This document shows positions 25,256 through 34,456 of a stretch of 36,953 nucleotides of DNA, piece after piece (the stretch's first letter is position 1; the number at the start of each line of letters is the position of its first letter). The notes beneath the pieces were generated by a model. It had not been told where the DNA came from. It searched no databases and saw only the letters and a program-made list of their open reading frames with translations. Made by a program: the position numbers and the translations under genes. Source of the stretch: Candidatus Methanofastidiosum methylothiophilum (GTDB taxonomy: Archaea > Methanobacteriota_B > Thermococci > Methanofastidiosales > Methanofastidiosaceae); assembly GCA_001587575.1 (NCBI GenBank), contig LNJC01000013.1:1-36953 (forward strand). The letters are read 5' to 3'.

Positions 25256-26188
25256 ATGAATTCATTTTCTATCCAAGATAAGATAATAAATATCTTAAAA
25301 TTGGGACGATTCTTTTTTGTTTTAGGTGGTTTCTTCCTTTTTTTAGTGGGTGCTTTATTTGCCGTATTAAATGGGGCAGAATTAAACATTTGGAAATTAG
25401 TTTTTGGTTACGTAATTCTTTTTCTTGGACATTTATCTGTATCATATAGTAATGACTATTTTGATTTTGAGGCTGACAAATTAGGAGATAGAACAAATGT
25501 AAGTGGTGGAAGTGGAATATTACAACTCGATCCAAGTCTAAGAGAAACGTCAAAAATTATAGCATTGAGTTTAATTTTTATTTCGATTATTCTTGGAGTC
25601 ATCTTTACATTATACTTCAATTATTCATTAGTTTTCTTAGGTTATGTTATCTTTGGGAATCTTCTAGGGTGGTTTTATACTGCACCCCCCATAAGATTGT
25701 CATATAGGGGCTTAGGAGAATTATCAACAATGCTTGCCATAGGTTTTGTAGTTCCCGGGATGGGCTACTATGTAATGAAAGGATTTTTAGATACAAATTA
25801 CATGTTATTCACTATTCCCCTTTTAATGTATGGTATTTATTTCATCTTAAGCGTAGAAATACCCGATATGGAAGTAGATTCATTAAGTGGAAAGAAAAGC
25901 TTTGTAACAAAAAATGGAAGAAATTTAAGTCTTAAATTAATATTTATGGCAGCTTTATTTGCGACTATTATGTATGTGATATTTCAAATGATTAATCCGT
26001 TTGACTTTAATATCAATTTTCTTTTAGTATCTGTCCTATCTCTAATACCTCTCTTTTTTAGTTCGTTCGGATTGAACAAGGATACACGGGCAAGATCTGT
26101 AAAAATAGCTTTCAACAACTTAAATGGATTGATACTTTTTGCATTCTTAACTAATATCTACTTCTTAATTATTATAACGAGCGGTTAA
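25256..26188 (+). CDS. UbiA-family prenyltransferase
   Basis: A 310-residue integral membrane protein with eight or nine hydrophobic helices. It carries the two Asp-rich motifs of UbiA enzymes: NDYFDFEADKLGDR (Asn66, Asp67, Asp70, Asp74) and PDMEVDSLSGKKSF (Asp204, Asp208). These bind the Mg-diphosphate of an isoprenoid donor. LGWFYTAPPIRLSYRGLGEL also fits the family. The acceptor could be a quinone precursor, a lipid or another aromatic; sequence alone does not say. ubiX, 13 kb away, is not evidence of a shared pathway. Confidence 0.88.
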   Translation: MNSFSIQDKIINILKLGRFFFVLGGFFLFLVGALFAVLNGAELNIWKLVFGYVILFLGHLSVSYSNDYFDFEADKLGDRTNVSGGSGILQLDPSLRETSKIIALSLIFISIILGVIFTLYFNYSLVFLGYVIFGNLLGWFYTAPPIRLSYRGLGELSTMLAIGFVVPGMGYYVMKGFLDTNYMLFTIPLLMYGIYFILSVEIPDMEVDSLSGKKSFVTKNGRNLSLKLIFMAALFATIMYVIFQMINPFDFNINFLLVSVLSLIPLFFSSFGLNKDTRARSVKIAFNNLNGLILFAFLTNIYFLIIITSG

Positions 26189-26258
26189 TCATTAGATATT
26201 TTTTAAGTAACTTATAAAAACAGATTAGAGATATAAAAAGATTGAATAAAAAATAAAA

Positions 26259-26654
26259 TTAATTAATCTTAACTTCCTTTGAGAATTCCCACAAGCCATG
26301 GATATTACATAGTGAAACTGCAAATAGTGTTCCAGATTTTGCAATTTTTATTGATGTTTTTATCTCATGATTTGTATATACTGGGCCATTATTGGGCCCT
26401 TGGGGACTCTCGCCATGTGCTGTAAATTCGTAATTTCCTACCTGATAAAGCGCCTTCTCACCATCAGGTTGGTAGTACAACATTATCCATCTAATATGAT
26501 GTTCAGTTGTATTTGGATGGGCAATATCTTTACCAATTGAAACTTTGACTTCAAATGTTTCATTTGCTTTAACGGAATCTGGACATTCTATAACTGGTAC
26601 ATGTTTTTCTTTTTTCCAGTCAGCTTCTTGAATCTTATCTCCAATTTTAACCAT
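26259..26654 (-). CDS. sor: Superoxide reductase (neelaredoxin type)
   Basis: A 131-residue mononuclear iron enzyme that reduces superoxide to peroxide without making oxygen. The iron ligands are visible: His18 in EKHVPVI (with the catalytic Glu16-Lys17 pair), His46 and His52 in AHPNTTEHHIRWI, and Cys116 and His119 in CNIHGLWE. It lacks the N-terminal desulforedoxin domain of two-iron desulfoferrodoxins; that domain is encoded by the gene immediately upstream. AGGAGTAGG, at the end of that gene, is its ribosome site. Confidence 0.96.
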   Translation of the reverse strand: MVKIGDKIQEADWKKEKHVPVIECPDSVKANETFEVKVSIGKDIAHPNTTEHHIRWIMLYYQPDGEKALYQVGNYEFTAHGESPQGPNNGPVYTNHEIKTSIKIAKSGTLFAVSLCNIHGLWEFSKEVKIN

Positions 26655-26660
26655 TTTTAC

Positions 26661-26786
26661 CTACTCCTGTAAAACCATTGGTTCTCCACAGCAAATTAAT
26701 TCTCCGCCACCTACTTCCAATACTTCTACTACATTTCCACAAATTTCACATTTGTAGATTTCTCCAACTTCTTTTACTTGCACCAT
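26661..26786 (-). CDS. Desulforedoxin-like protein (41 aa)
   Basis: A 41-residue protein: ATG at 26784-26786 (reverse complement), stop TAG at 26661-26663. It reads [20 protein letters not shown] then [12 protein letters not shown], the rubredoxin-like Fe(Cys)4 site of desulforedoxin with CxxC and adjacent CC pairs. This is the same domain that sits at the N-terminus of desulfoferrodoxin. A strong TAGGAGGT ribosome site precedes the ATG. It ends six bases before the superoxide reductase gene, so it probably supplies electrons to that enzyme. Confidence 0.9.
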   Translation of the reverse strand: MVQVKEVGEIYKCEICGNVVEVLEVGGGELICCGEPMVLQE

Positions 26787-26807
26787 GTTTAACCTCCTAT
26801 TCATAAT

Positions 26808-29207
26808 CTAATCATTATTACTTTTCTTTTCTTCAGAAGATTTTTCCATTTTTTCAGACATCTCCCTAAGGCGTTTGTCAACCTTTCCATATATTGTATC
26901 TTCGGGGTACTTACCATCTAGACCTTTTTCTCCAGCTCTAACGCCCGTTAGTATCTCAATCCCTTCTTTGATATTCCCAACAGAGTATATATGGAACTTG
27001 CCTTGTCTTACCGCATCGACAATTTCTTCCTTAAGCATTAAATTCTGGACATTGCTCCTTGGGATTAAAACACCTTGTTTTCCGTTAAGACCTTTAGCTT
27101 TACATATCTCATAAAATCCTTCAATCTTATAATTAACTCCTCCAATAGCTTGTACCTCGCCTTTCTGATTTACAGATCCGGTTACTGCTAAATATTGTTT
27201 TATTGGAATGCCTGATAATGCAGACAATATCGCGTAAAGTTCTGTACTTGAAGCGCTGTCACCATCAACGCCTTCATAGTTTTGTTCAAATACAAGCCTA
27301 GCAGTTAGATTTAATGGTTTGTCCTGTGCAAAGTTTTCTGCCAAGTATCCTCCTAGGATCATCACTCCTTTTGAATGAATATTTCCTCCCATCTTAGCCT
27401 CTCTTTCAATATCAATAATTCCTCCTCGGCCTATATTTACAGTGGCGGTTACCCTTGAAGGTCTGCCAAAAGCAAAATCTCCTAGACTTAAGACAGCAAG
27501 TCCATTTATTTGACCAACTTCTTCTCCCTCAGTGTCAATAAGATAAAAGCCACGGGTTACCATCTCATTTACTCTTTCTTGGATAAGATTTGATCTGTAA
27601 TTTTTTTCTTCAACAGCTTTTATTATATGATTATCTTTTATTACACTGTTTTTATCTTCTTTTGCATAGAAGTTAGCTTCACGTATAATATCTGCTATGT
27701 CCGCAAATTTGGTAGATAATTTCTCTTGGTCGTCTGCAAGTCTTGCTCCATACTCTATTACCTTACCTATTGCGGAAGAATCAAGGTGCATTAAATTCTC
27801 TTTTGAGCAAAGTGAGCATATGAAAGAAACGTAATTCTTTACATTGTCATCGTTGAAATCCATGTTAATATCAAATTCTGCTTTGACCTTGAATAACTCT
27901 TTAAACTCTGGATCAAGTGAAAATAGAGTCTGGTATATCATGGGATTTCCTACAATCACGACTTTTACGTTTAGAGGAATTGGACTGGGCCTCAATCCTT
28001 TTGTAGTAATAAATCCAAGTCGTTCTCCTGCTTCTTCAACAACTGCTTCTTCACTACTTAATGCTCTTTTTAATCCATCATATGAGAACAGATTTTTTAC
28101 TAATTCTTCGGCAGGAATTACAAGGTATCCTCCGTTTGCTTTATGGATTGATCCACCCCTTATCATAGTAAAATCTGTGGTAAGCATTCCAAACTGTGCT
28201 TCTTTCTCGATTCTACCGAAAAGATTCTGATAAGTTGGATTTAGTTCCACTACTACTGGCCTTCCTGTAAGTGCGTAATTATCTGTAAATAAATTCACCA
28301 TGTATTTCCTAAATGGCAATTCCTCTGCCCATGGTGCTTGAACTGGGGCTTGTGGAACATTCGGTTTATAGAACAAAGGTATGTTCTCCAAAATGTCCTC
28401 TTGAACTTCTTTAAGATAAGAAATAATGTTTGGATATTTTGAATATTTTTTATTAAGATCCTCTAGTAAATGTCCAATTGTAAAAAGTGCGACTTCCTTA
28501 TTTAATTCTTTAATTTCTTCAAATGTTTTGGTATCTAATTCTTTTAACTGTCTAAAAACTAATCTTAATTCAGAATTTAATTTATCTCTTCTTTTTTGTA
28601 TATCTTCTTTCATTTCTGGGTTTAACGCAATGAACTCTTCCTCGGTCATTGGTCTACCATTTGCAATTGGAACAAAAACAAATCCCATTGGAGTGCTTTG
28701 GACAATCAATCCTTCTTTTTCTGCTTTTCTATTTAATTCAGAAAATATCTTATTTCTTTCAGCTTCAATTTTCTGGATAGTGGCTTCTCTCTTCAAAGCA
28801 AAGTCTTCACTTTCAAAGGCTTTAGGAAGATTTATTTTAGTTTCATTAAGAAAATTTATCATATCTTTGTGAAAAACTCTTCCGTCTCCAGGATCTAATC
28901 TAATCACTTTAGGCTCGTAAGGTTCCTGAAAATTATTAACATAACACCAATCAGGGGGTACAGTTTGATCTTCAGCTAATTTATCAAGAAAACTTTTTAC
29001 CGCAGTCATTTTTCCTGTGCCTGGAAACCCTGCAACAAAGATGTTAAATCCTTTTTCTTTTATTTGAAGGCCAAATTTTAAAGCTTTTAATGCTCTGTCT
29101 TGGCCTACAATATCTTCTAGAGGTGAAACTTCATTGCTATTTTTACATTTTAATTTATTTTTATCAAAAGTTCTCCTTACCATATCTGCAGAAAGTTCTT
29201 TTGTCAT
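26808..29207 (-). CDS. Lon-family ATP-dependent protease (AAA_32 type)
   Basis: A 799-residue protease of the bacterial-style LonB/AAA_32 type (COG1067). The Walker A motif GFPGTGKMT is near 60-68. A long helical insertion (about 130-270) splits the AAA module, as in this subfamily. The proteolytic domain has the catalytic Ser651 in DGDSASST and Lys694 in GVNYKIEGF; their 43-residue spacing equals that of E. coli Lon. There are no membrane segments, unlike the membrane-bound archaeal LonB. GTGAT precedes the ATG. It is followed upstream-to-downstream by nothing on its strand before uvrA; dx and sor lie just after it. Confidence 0.92.
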   Translation of the reverse strand: MTKELSADMVRRTFDKNKLKCKNSNEVSPLEDIVGQDRALKALKFGLQIKEKGFNIFVAGFPGTGKMTAVKSFLDKLAEDQTVPPDWCYVNNFQEPYEPKVIRLDPGDGRVFHKDMINFLNETKINLPKAFESEDFALKREATIQKIEAERNKIFSELNRKAEKEGLIVQSTPMGFVFVPIANGRPMTEEEFIALNPEMKEDIQKRRDKLNSELRLVFRQLKELDTKTFEEIKELNKEVALFTIGHLLEDLNKKYSKYPNIISYLKEVQEDILENIPLFYKPNVPQAPVQAPWAEELPFRKYMVNLFTDNYALTGRPVVVELNPTYQNLFGRIEKEAQFGMLTTDFTMIRGGSIHKANGGYLVIPAEELVKNLFSYDGLKRALSSEEAVVEEAGERLGFITTKGLRPSPIPLNVKVVIVGNPMIYQTLFSLDPEFKELFKVKAEFDINMDFNDDNVKNYVSFICSLCSKENLMHLDSSAIGKVIEYGARLADDQEKLSTKFADIADIIREANFYAKEDKNSVIKDNHIIKAVEEKNYRSNLIQERVNEMVTRGFYLIDTEGEEVGQINGLAVLSLGDFAFGRPSRVTATVNIGRGGIIDIEREAKMGGNIHSKGVMILGGYLAENFAQDKPLNLTARLVFEQNYEGVDGDSASSTELYAILSALSGIPIKQYLAVTGSVNQKGEVQAIGGVNYKIEGFYEICKAKGLNGKQGVLIPRSNVQNLMLKEEIVDAVRQGKFHIYSVGNIKEGIEILTGVRAGEKGLDGKYPEDTIYGKVDKRLREMSEKMEKSSEEKKSNND

Positions 29208-29436
29208 AAAATCACTTTAATACTCTATTGGATAATATTATTTTTAGTTCTAAAAAGGTTTTCTATTTAAAAAAAAGATTATTACTAAATATACCAATTT
29301 ATTAAAAGATTTATCTTTATTTCCTTAAGAATAGATGTAAATAAAGATTATTTTAATGATTTAAATTTATTAGATTAGTTATCCATAAAACAATATATTT
29401 TTTAATATTTGAAATCCCTATATAGTTGGGTTTAAT

Positions 29437-29941
29437 ATGAATTTTTTAGATATTATTATATCTAGAAAAAGTATTAAAAAATATAAAAAGACAAGGTATC
29501 GGAAAATCATGTGAAAAGAATTTTAGAAGCTGCTATGAATGCACCTTCAAGGAAAAATGAGGGGCCTTGGCACTTTGTACTAATAGATAGTAAGAAAATC
29601 TTAGATAAAATTCCTTCTTTTCATCCAAACTCAAAGACGCTATATGAAGCCCCAATGGCAATCTTAGTAGCAGGAGATCTAAATATTACAAGAGATATTT
29701 TTATTACTATTGATTGCTCTGCTGCAACTGAGAATATTCTCTTAGCAGCCCATTCACTTGACCTTGGGGCTTGTTGGCTTGGAATATACCCAGACGAAGA
29801 AAGGGTAAATAAAATAAAAGATTTACTTAATCTGCCTGGAATATCTTTCCAGTTTCTCTTATATCAATTGGTTATGAAGACGAGGGAAAATCGCAGATAA
29901 ATAGATTTGAAGAAAGTAGAATCCACCATAACAAATGGTAA
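29437..29941 (+). pseudogene. Frameshifted nitroreductase-family gene
   Basis: The gene reads as one FMN nitroreductase of about 168 residues only if two frame changes are allowed. Frame one, from ATG 29437, gives MNFLDIIISRKSIKKYKK. Near 29488-29492 the match moves to the frame giving KVSENHVKRILEAAMNAPS and runs to NLPG near 29840. There it moves again to give PVSLISIGYEDEGKSQINRF and ends ESRIHHNKW at a stop at 29939-29941. Each change fits one missing base. The continuous middle ORF (from GTG 29511) lacks the N-terminal FMN-binding part and has an aberrant tail. Either a young pseudogene or assembly indels. Confidence 0.8.
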
Positions 29942-29979
29942 TTCAAGAAAATTGAAAAATAAATAGGAATAAATATTCT

Positions 29980-30387
29980 TTACTCCTGATCTGAAGTGTT
30001 TGTGGTGTAGATTTTTGGTACCATAGGTTCGTATTGCTTTTGAGCCTTTGTCAATCTCTGAATGTCGTATGAGTGCCATCCTGGAGTGCTTCTTTCATTA
30101 GTAAATTCGTAGGATCCAAAATTTTTCTGTAAACTGGGGGATGTCAATTTTACATCTCCAACTGGGGTTAATATTGAGTGTACCAATTTGTTACCATGGA
30201 AGTCCATTGTGCCGTTTCTTATGTTATTTAGAAATGTCTTAGCAGCGATTTTAGATAGTACTATTTTTGTACTACTTTGGCATGTTGTATTACTATTCAA
30301 TTCTTCTGATGTACACGTTTCTCCTATTAAAGGAGCGACTGAGGCTAAAAAAAGACATATAGTCATTATAGCCAATATTTTATTCAT
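29980..30387 (-). CDS. Small secreted protein of unknown function
   Basis: A 135-residue protein with a signal peptide (MNKILAIMTICLFLASVAPL, cleavage probably near GETC). The mature part has two closely spaced cysteines (ETCTSEELNSNTTC) that could form a disulfide, and NTT and NGT sequons. I do not recognise the remaining domain (KLVHSILTPVGDVKLTSPSL, then FGSYEFTNERSTPGWHSYDI). I chose ATG at 30387 because GGTGAT lies just before it; an in-frame GTG inside that site would add three residues. A strong BRE/TATA and two direct repeats lie upstream. Confidence 0.72.
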   Translation of the reverse strand: MNKILAIMTICLFLASVAPLIGETCTSEELNSNTTCQSSTKIVLSKIAAKTFLNNIRNGTMDFHGNKLVHSILTPVGDVKLTSPSLQKNFGSYEFTNERSTPGWHSYDIQRLTKAQKQYEPMVPKIYTTNTSDQE

Positions 30388-30427
30388 GCCTATCACCTCG
30401 AGTGCATATCCATAGATTCATTAATTG

Positions 30428-30442
30428 TATATAAAGCTTTCG
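30428..30442 (-). promoter_or_regulatory. BRE/TATA promoter of the small secreted protein gene
   Basis: The minus strand reads CGAAAGCTTTATATA, an excellent BRE plus TATA match, about 45 bases upstream of the ATG. The implied leader of about 20 bases contains GGTGAT. Confidence 0.65.
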
Positions 30443-30475
30443 ATATTGATAAATAAATAAAACAATATTGATAAA
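30443..30475. repeat. Two 11-bp direct repeats upstream of a BRE/TATA promoter
   Basis: ATATTGATAAA occurs at 30443-30453 and 30465-30475, start to start 22 bases, or about two helical turns. They directly abut the BRE on its upstream side, the usual place for archaeal activator sites. Confidence 0.5.
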
Positions 30476-30550
30476 CAATAATTACATATATTTAATAATC
30501 AATGATTAATTATAGAGAATTAAGAAAAATAAACTCTAAATATAAAATAA

Positions 30551-33388
30551 TTAATTTAAGATTCCGTCTCTTTTTAGAACTTCTTCTAGAAATCTTCCAG
30601 TATGGCTCTTTGGAGAGTTTATTATGTCTTCAGGTGAACCCTCAACTATAATCTCCCCTCCTCTTTGACCCCCCTCTGGTCCAAGGTCTATTATGTAATC
30701 GGCGGTCTTAATTACATCCATGTTATGTTCAATAACAAGGACTGTGTTGCCATTCTCTCTTAAACGTAAAAGAACATCAAGTAGTTTTTTAACGTCGTGA
30801 AAATGGAGGCCCGTTGTTGGTTCGTCTAAGATGTAGAGAGTTTTTCCAGTAGCTTTTTTAGACAATTCTTTTGACAATTTAACTCTTTGTGCTTCTCCGC
30901 CAGAAAGGGTAGTTGCTGGTTGCCCAACTTTTATGTATGATAATCCAACGTCATGAAGAGTTTGAAGTTTGTTTTTAATAACAGGAATATTCTCAAAAAA
31001 GTGTAAGGCTTCTTCAACTGTCATATCTAGCACTTCAGAAATAGATTTTCCTTTGTATTTTACTGTCAAAGTTTCTCTATTATATCGTTCTCCCTTACAC
31101 TCTTCGCATTTAACATAAACATCGGGTAGAAAATGCATTTCAATTTTTATTAGTCCATCCCCTCGGCAGTTTTCACATCTGCCACCCTTTACGTTAAATG
31201 AAAATCTACCTTTCTTAAATCCCCTTCTCTTGGATTCTGGAAGTTCAGAAAAAAGTTCCCTTATTGGGGTAAACAAACCTGTGTATGTTGCGGGGTTTGA
31301 CCTTGGGCTTCTTCCAATTGGGCTTTGGTCAATAATGATAACTTTATCAATATTTTCTATTCCCAAGATTTCATCATGATCTCCTGGCTCATCGACTGCT
31401 CTGTAAAATTTCTTCGCAAGATCTTTGTATAATATCTCATTAATCAAAGTACTTTTACCACTGCCAGACACACCGGTGACACATACGAATAATCCCAAAG
31501 GAATTTTTACATCAATATTTTTAAGATTGAATTGTCTTGCTCCTTTTATTGTTAGATATGTTTTACTCTTTTTTCTCTCTTTAGGAACGTCAATTTTAAT
31601 TTTTCTTGATAGATATTTTCCTGTCAAAGAGTCTGGATTTTGCATTACTTCTTCAGGAGACCCAACTGCAACAACTTCCCCGCCATGAACACCTGCGCCA
31701 GGCCCTATATCCACCAGATAATCTGAAGAAAGCATCATCTCTTCATCATGTTCAATTACTATTACTGTATTTCCTATGTCTCTCAATCTTTTTAGCATGG
31801 CAATTAATTTTGCATTGTCCCTCTGGTGAAGGCCTATACTTGGCTCATCTAAAATATAAAGAACTCCAACAAGCTGAGACCCAATTTGAGTGGCCAGTCT
31901 AATCCTCTGGGACTCTCCTCCAGAAAGCGTTCCCGCTCTCCTATCTAAAGTTAGGTAATCAAGTCCTACACTTAAAAGAAATCCCAATCTAGCTTTAATT
32001 TCTTTTAAGATCTGTTTTGAAATAATTTTCTCTTTTTCGGTGAGTTTTTCCTCTAAATCAATGAAAAATTTATAACAATTGCTAATTTGAAGTTGAGTAA
32101 TATCAATTATTGAGTTATCTTGAATTTTTATAGAAAGTGCTTCAGATTTCAATCTCTTACCTTTGCAAACTTCACAAGGTTTTAATCTGATGTATTTCTC
32201 AAACTGTTCTTTTCGATATTCAGAATCAGTTTCTCTGTATACTCTTTCAAGCCAAGGTATTATGCCTTCATAGGTACCTTCATATGACCAATACGAAGGA
32301 GTATTTCTTGAACGGTAATTGTATTTTACTTTATCCGTGGTCCCATACAATAAAATATTAAGGTGTTTTTCTGACAAATTTTTAACAGGTACATCAAGTC
32401 TAAAATTAAACTTTTTAGATAGAGCTTCCAGTGTCTGTCTTCGAAAACCTTCTAATTTTGTATTCCATACATCGACTGCACCTTCAATTAGAGAAAGATC
32501 CTTATTTGGTATAATGAGATCTGGGTCAAATTCTTGTTTAAATCCGAGCCCGTGACAGGAATGGCATGCCCCATAAGGACTATTAAAAGAGAACATTCTA
32601 GGAGTTATTTCTTCTAAACTTATTCCACAGTCTGTACATGCAAAATGCTCAGAGAATGTTTTTCTTTCATTATTAATATCAACAAATGCAATTCCTTCCC
32701 CTTTTTTCAGTGCAAGTTCAATATCTTCATAAAGTCTCGGGGAAATTCCATCTTTGAGTATAAGTCTGTCGATTATAATATTAATATCATGCTTTTTATA
32801 TCTCTCAAGTCTAATCTCTACATTCAACTCTTTTATTTCGCCATCGACTTCTGCTCTTACAAATCCTTCTTGATTTATTTCTTTAAGTAGTGTAGAGTAC
32901 TCTCCTTTTCTTCCACGGACTATGGGGGCAAGAATAGTAACTTTTGTACCTTCTGGATAAGACAATATCTGATCGGTAATCTCAGTAACTGTTTGTTGTT
33001 TTATTTCCTTACCACAATTTGAACAGTAAGGAATCCCAATTCTTGCATAAAGAAGTCTCAAATAATCATATATTTCAGTAACGGTACCAACAGTAGATCT
33101 TGGATTTTTTGAAGTTGTTTTTTGTTCTATTGAAATAGCCGGGGACAATCCTTCTATATATTCGACATCCGGTTTTTCCATTAGGCCTAAAAACTGTCTT
33201 GCATACGCAGAAAGAGATTCAACATAACGTCTTTGACCTTCTGCATAAATTGTATCAAATGCAAGGGAAGATTTCCCAGACCCAGAAACTCCAGTCACGA
33301 CGATAAGCTTGTCTCTAGGAAATTGGACATCTATATTCTTGAGATTGTGCTCTGAAGCGCCTTTTACTGTGATATAGTCAGTGCCCAT
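30551..33388 (-). CDS. uvrA: Excinuclease ABC subunit A
   Basis: A 945-residue UvrA, the damage-recognition ATPase of bacterial-type nucleotide excision repair. Two ABC modules are present: Walker [21 protein letters not shown] near 33-52 and [18 protein letters not shown] in the second half, with signature motifs [19 protein letters not shown] and [17 protein letters not shown]. Zinc modules are visible as [10 protein letters not shown]...CHSCHGLG and CENCRGDG...[10 protein letters not shown]. Full length and intact. uvrB and uvrC are not in the window. The start lies 27 bases from a TATA-like element, so it is probably leaderless. Confidence 0.98.
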   Translation of the reverse strand: MGTDYITVKGASEHNLKNIDVQFPRDKLIVVTGVSGSGKSSLAFDTIYAEGQRRYVESLSAYARQFLGLMEKPDVEYIEGLSPAISIEQKTTSKNPRSTVGTVTEIYDYLRLLYARIGIPYCSNCGKEIKQQTVTEITDQILSYPEGTKVTILAPIVRGRKGEYSTLLKEINQEGFVRAEVDGEIKELNVEIRLERYKKHDINIIIDRLILKDGISPRLYEDIELALKKGEGIAFVDINNERKTFSEHFACTDCGISLEEITPRMFSFNSPYGACHSCHGLGFKQEFDPDLIIPNKDLSLIEGAVDVWNTKLEGFRRQTLEALSKKFNFRLDVPVKNLSEKHLNILLYGTTDKVKYNYRSRNTPSYWSYEGTYEGIIPWLERVYRETDSEYRKEQFEKYIRLKPCEVCKGKRLKSEALSIKIQDNSIIDITQLQISNCYKFFIDLEEKLTEKEKIISKQILKEIKARLGFLLSVGLDYLTLDRRAGTLSGGESQRIRLATQIGSQLVGVLYILDEPSIGLHQRDNAKLIAMLKRLRDIGNTVIVIEHDEEMMLSSDYLVDIGPGAGVHGGEVVAVGSPEEVMQNPDSLTGKYLSRKIKIDVPKERKKSKTYLTIKGARQFNLKNIDVKIPLGLFVCVTGVSGSGKSTLINEILYKDLAKKFYRAVDEPGDHDEILGIENIDKVIIIDQSPIGRSPRSNPATYTGLFTPIRELFSELPESKRRGFKKGRFSFNVKGGRCENCRGDGLIKIEMHFLPDVYVKCEECKGERYNRETLTVKYKGKSISEVLDMTVEEALHFFENIPVIKNKLQTLHDVGLSYIKVGQPATTLSGGEAQRVKLSKELSKKATGKTLYILDEPTTGLHFHDVKKLLDVLLRLRENGNTVLVIEHNMDVIKTADYIIDLGPEGGQRGGEIIVEGSPEDIINSPKSHTGRFLEEVLKRDGILN

Positions 33389-33410
33389 GGAAAATGATTT
33401 ATGAATCTAA

Positions 33411-33420
33411 CTTAAAAATC
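33411..33420 (-). promoter_or_regulatory. TATA box of uvrA, probably leaderless
   Basis: The minus strand reads GATTTTTAAG, centred about 27 bases from the uvrA ATG, with no ribosome site between. Confidence 0.45.
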
Positions 33421-33544
33421 TCTTTGTTAGAAGTTATTTTTTAATTCTTAAAAAAAACGATAAAGTAAAGGTTTTTTAGTAAAAGAAATTTAGATTAGTT
33501 TCAAAATATATTTATCAATATCTGAGAAGCCAAACTTCAAAAAA

Positions 33545-34006
33545 TTATCCAAAAATGATTTTATATCCTAAATAGGAGAAAATAACGCCTACAATAAAAC
33601 CCCCTACTACCTGGGCTTCAGTATGGCCGAGCAATTCCTTTAATTCCTCATCAACTACTTTCCCCATACGAAGTTTTTTTAAGATCTGATTAATTACTTT
33701 AGCCTGCTGACCTGTTTCCCACCTAATGCCAGTAGCATCTTTCATTACTACAAATGCAAATACCAAAGATACCCAAAATACTGTAGACATTCCCTCATGC
33801 AAAAAAATTGCTGTTGCCAATCCAATCACTGTTGCTGTGTGAGAACTAGGCATGCCACCATCTTTTATGGCAACTTGAATAGACAAACTTTTATTTTTTA
33901 GAGATTCATTAATTATTTTGCCAAAGACAGAGGCCAAGTAAGCAATCAAGGTTGGAGTTATAATAGGATTATAAAAAAAATTTATTATGTTTGTTATTAG
34001 AGTCAC
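33545..34006 (-). CDS. Divergent PAP2 (DUF212) family membrane protein
   Basis: A 153-residue membrane protein of the divergent PAP2/DUF212 family, distantly related to phosphatidic-acid phosphatases. Motifs are KDGGMPSSHTATVIGL, DATGIRWETGQQAKVIN and LGHTEAQVVGGFIVG, corresponding to the SxxH and later His/Arg phosphatase motifs. Four to five hydrophobic helices are likely. The start is GTG at 34006; a TATA element TATTTAAATATT centred 25 bases upstream suggests a leaderless transcript. Substrate unknown. Confidence 0.88.
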   Translation of the reverse strand: MTLITNIINFFYNPIITPTLIAYLASVFGKIINESLKNKSLSIQVAIKDGGMPSSHTATVIGLATAIFLHEGMSTVFWVSLVFAFVVMKDATGIRWETGQQAKVINQILKKLRMGKVVDEELKELLGHTEAQVVGGFIVGVIFSYLGYKIIFG

Positions 34007-34025
34007 AATAATACTATTTTATTAA

Positions 34026-34037
34026 ATATTTAAATAG
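34026..34037 (-). promoter_or_regulatory. TATA box of the DUF212 gene, probably leaderless
   Basis: The minus strand carries TATTTAAATATT centred 25 bases upstream of the GTG start. Confidence 0.5.
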
Positions 34038-34059
34038 TTTTTGAAAATATAAAAAAATA

Positions 34060-34413
34060 TTATTTTGCTTCTTTACTTATAAGGCATAAGATGCCACCTA
34101 TGAGCATTATTAAGTCAAGAGGTGGTAAAAGACTCGATATTATTGCATACATTCCTGCTTTGTTGAAATTTTTGAGAGTTGTAGAGGATAATGCCATGAA
34201 CCCAATAATTAATCCTAAGATTTTAACAACTGCAGCAATAACAAAAAAGAATCCTGCAAATATAGGAAATCTCATGTACCTAAGTGGAAATAAAGCTACT
34301 GAAGTAAAGCCTACTAACATTCCCAGAACTCCAACTATCCCCAATATTAAAGATACCAAGATTAAAATTTTTCCAATTTTTGCTTCTGTACTAAGTCCTT
34401 CGACATCTAACAT
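34060..34413 (-). CDS. Small four-helix membrane protein of unknown function
   Basis: A 117-residue protein with about four hydrophobic helices (KILILVSLILGIVGVLGMLV; FPIFAGFFFVIAAVVKILGL, running into a further helix; AIISSLLPPLDLIMLIGGIL). The N-terminus is short and acidic. I do not recognise the family. GAGGTGAATAA precedes the ATG, which, with the membrane pattern, favours this strand over an overlapping antisense ORF. It lies between the AlkD-like and DUF212 genes on the same strand. Confidence 0.7.
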   Translation of the reverse strand: MLDVEGLSTEAKIGKILILVSLILGIVGVLGMLVGFTSVALFPLRYMRFPIFAGFFFVIAAVVKILGLIIGFMALSSTTLKNFNKAGMYAIISSLLPPLDLIMLIGGILCLISKEAK

Positions 34414-34456
34414 TTATTCACCTCAGTCCATTTACAAACATGATACTAAAAATAGT

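Noticed and set aside
29864..30079. A 71-codon minus-strand ORF overlapping the nitroreductase end and the secreted protein
   Set aside because: It lies across the 3' ends of two better-supported reading frames and has no recognisable content.
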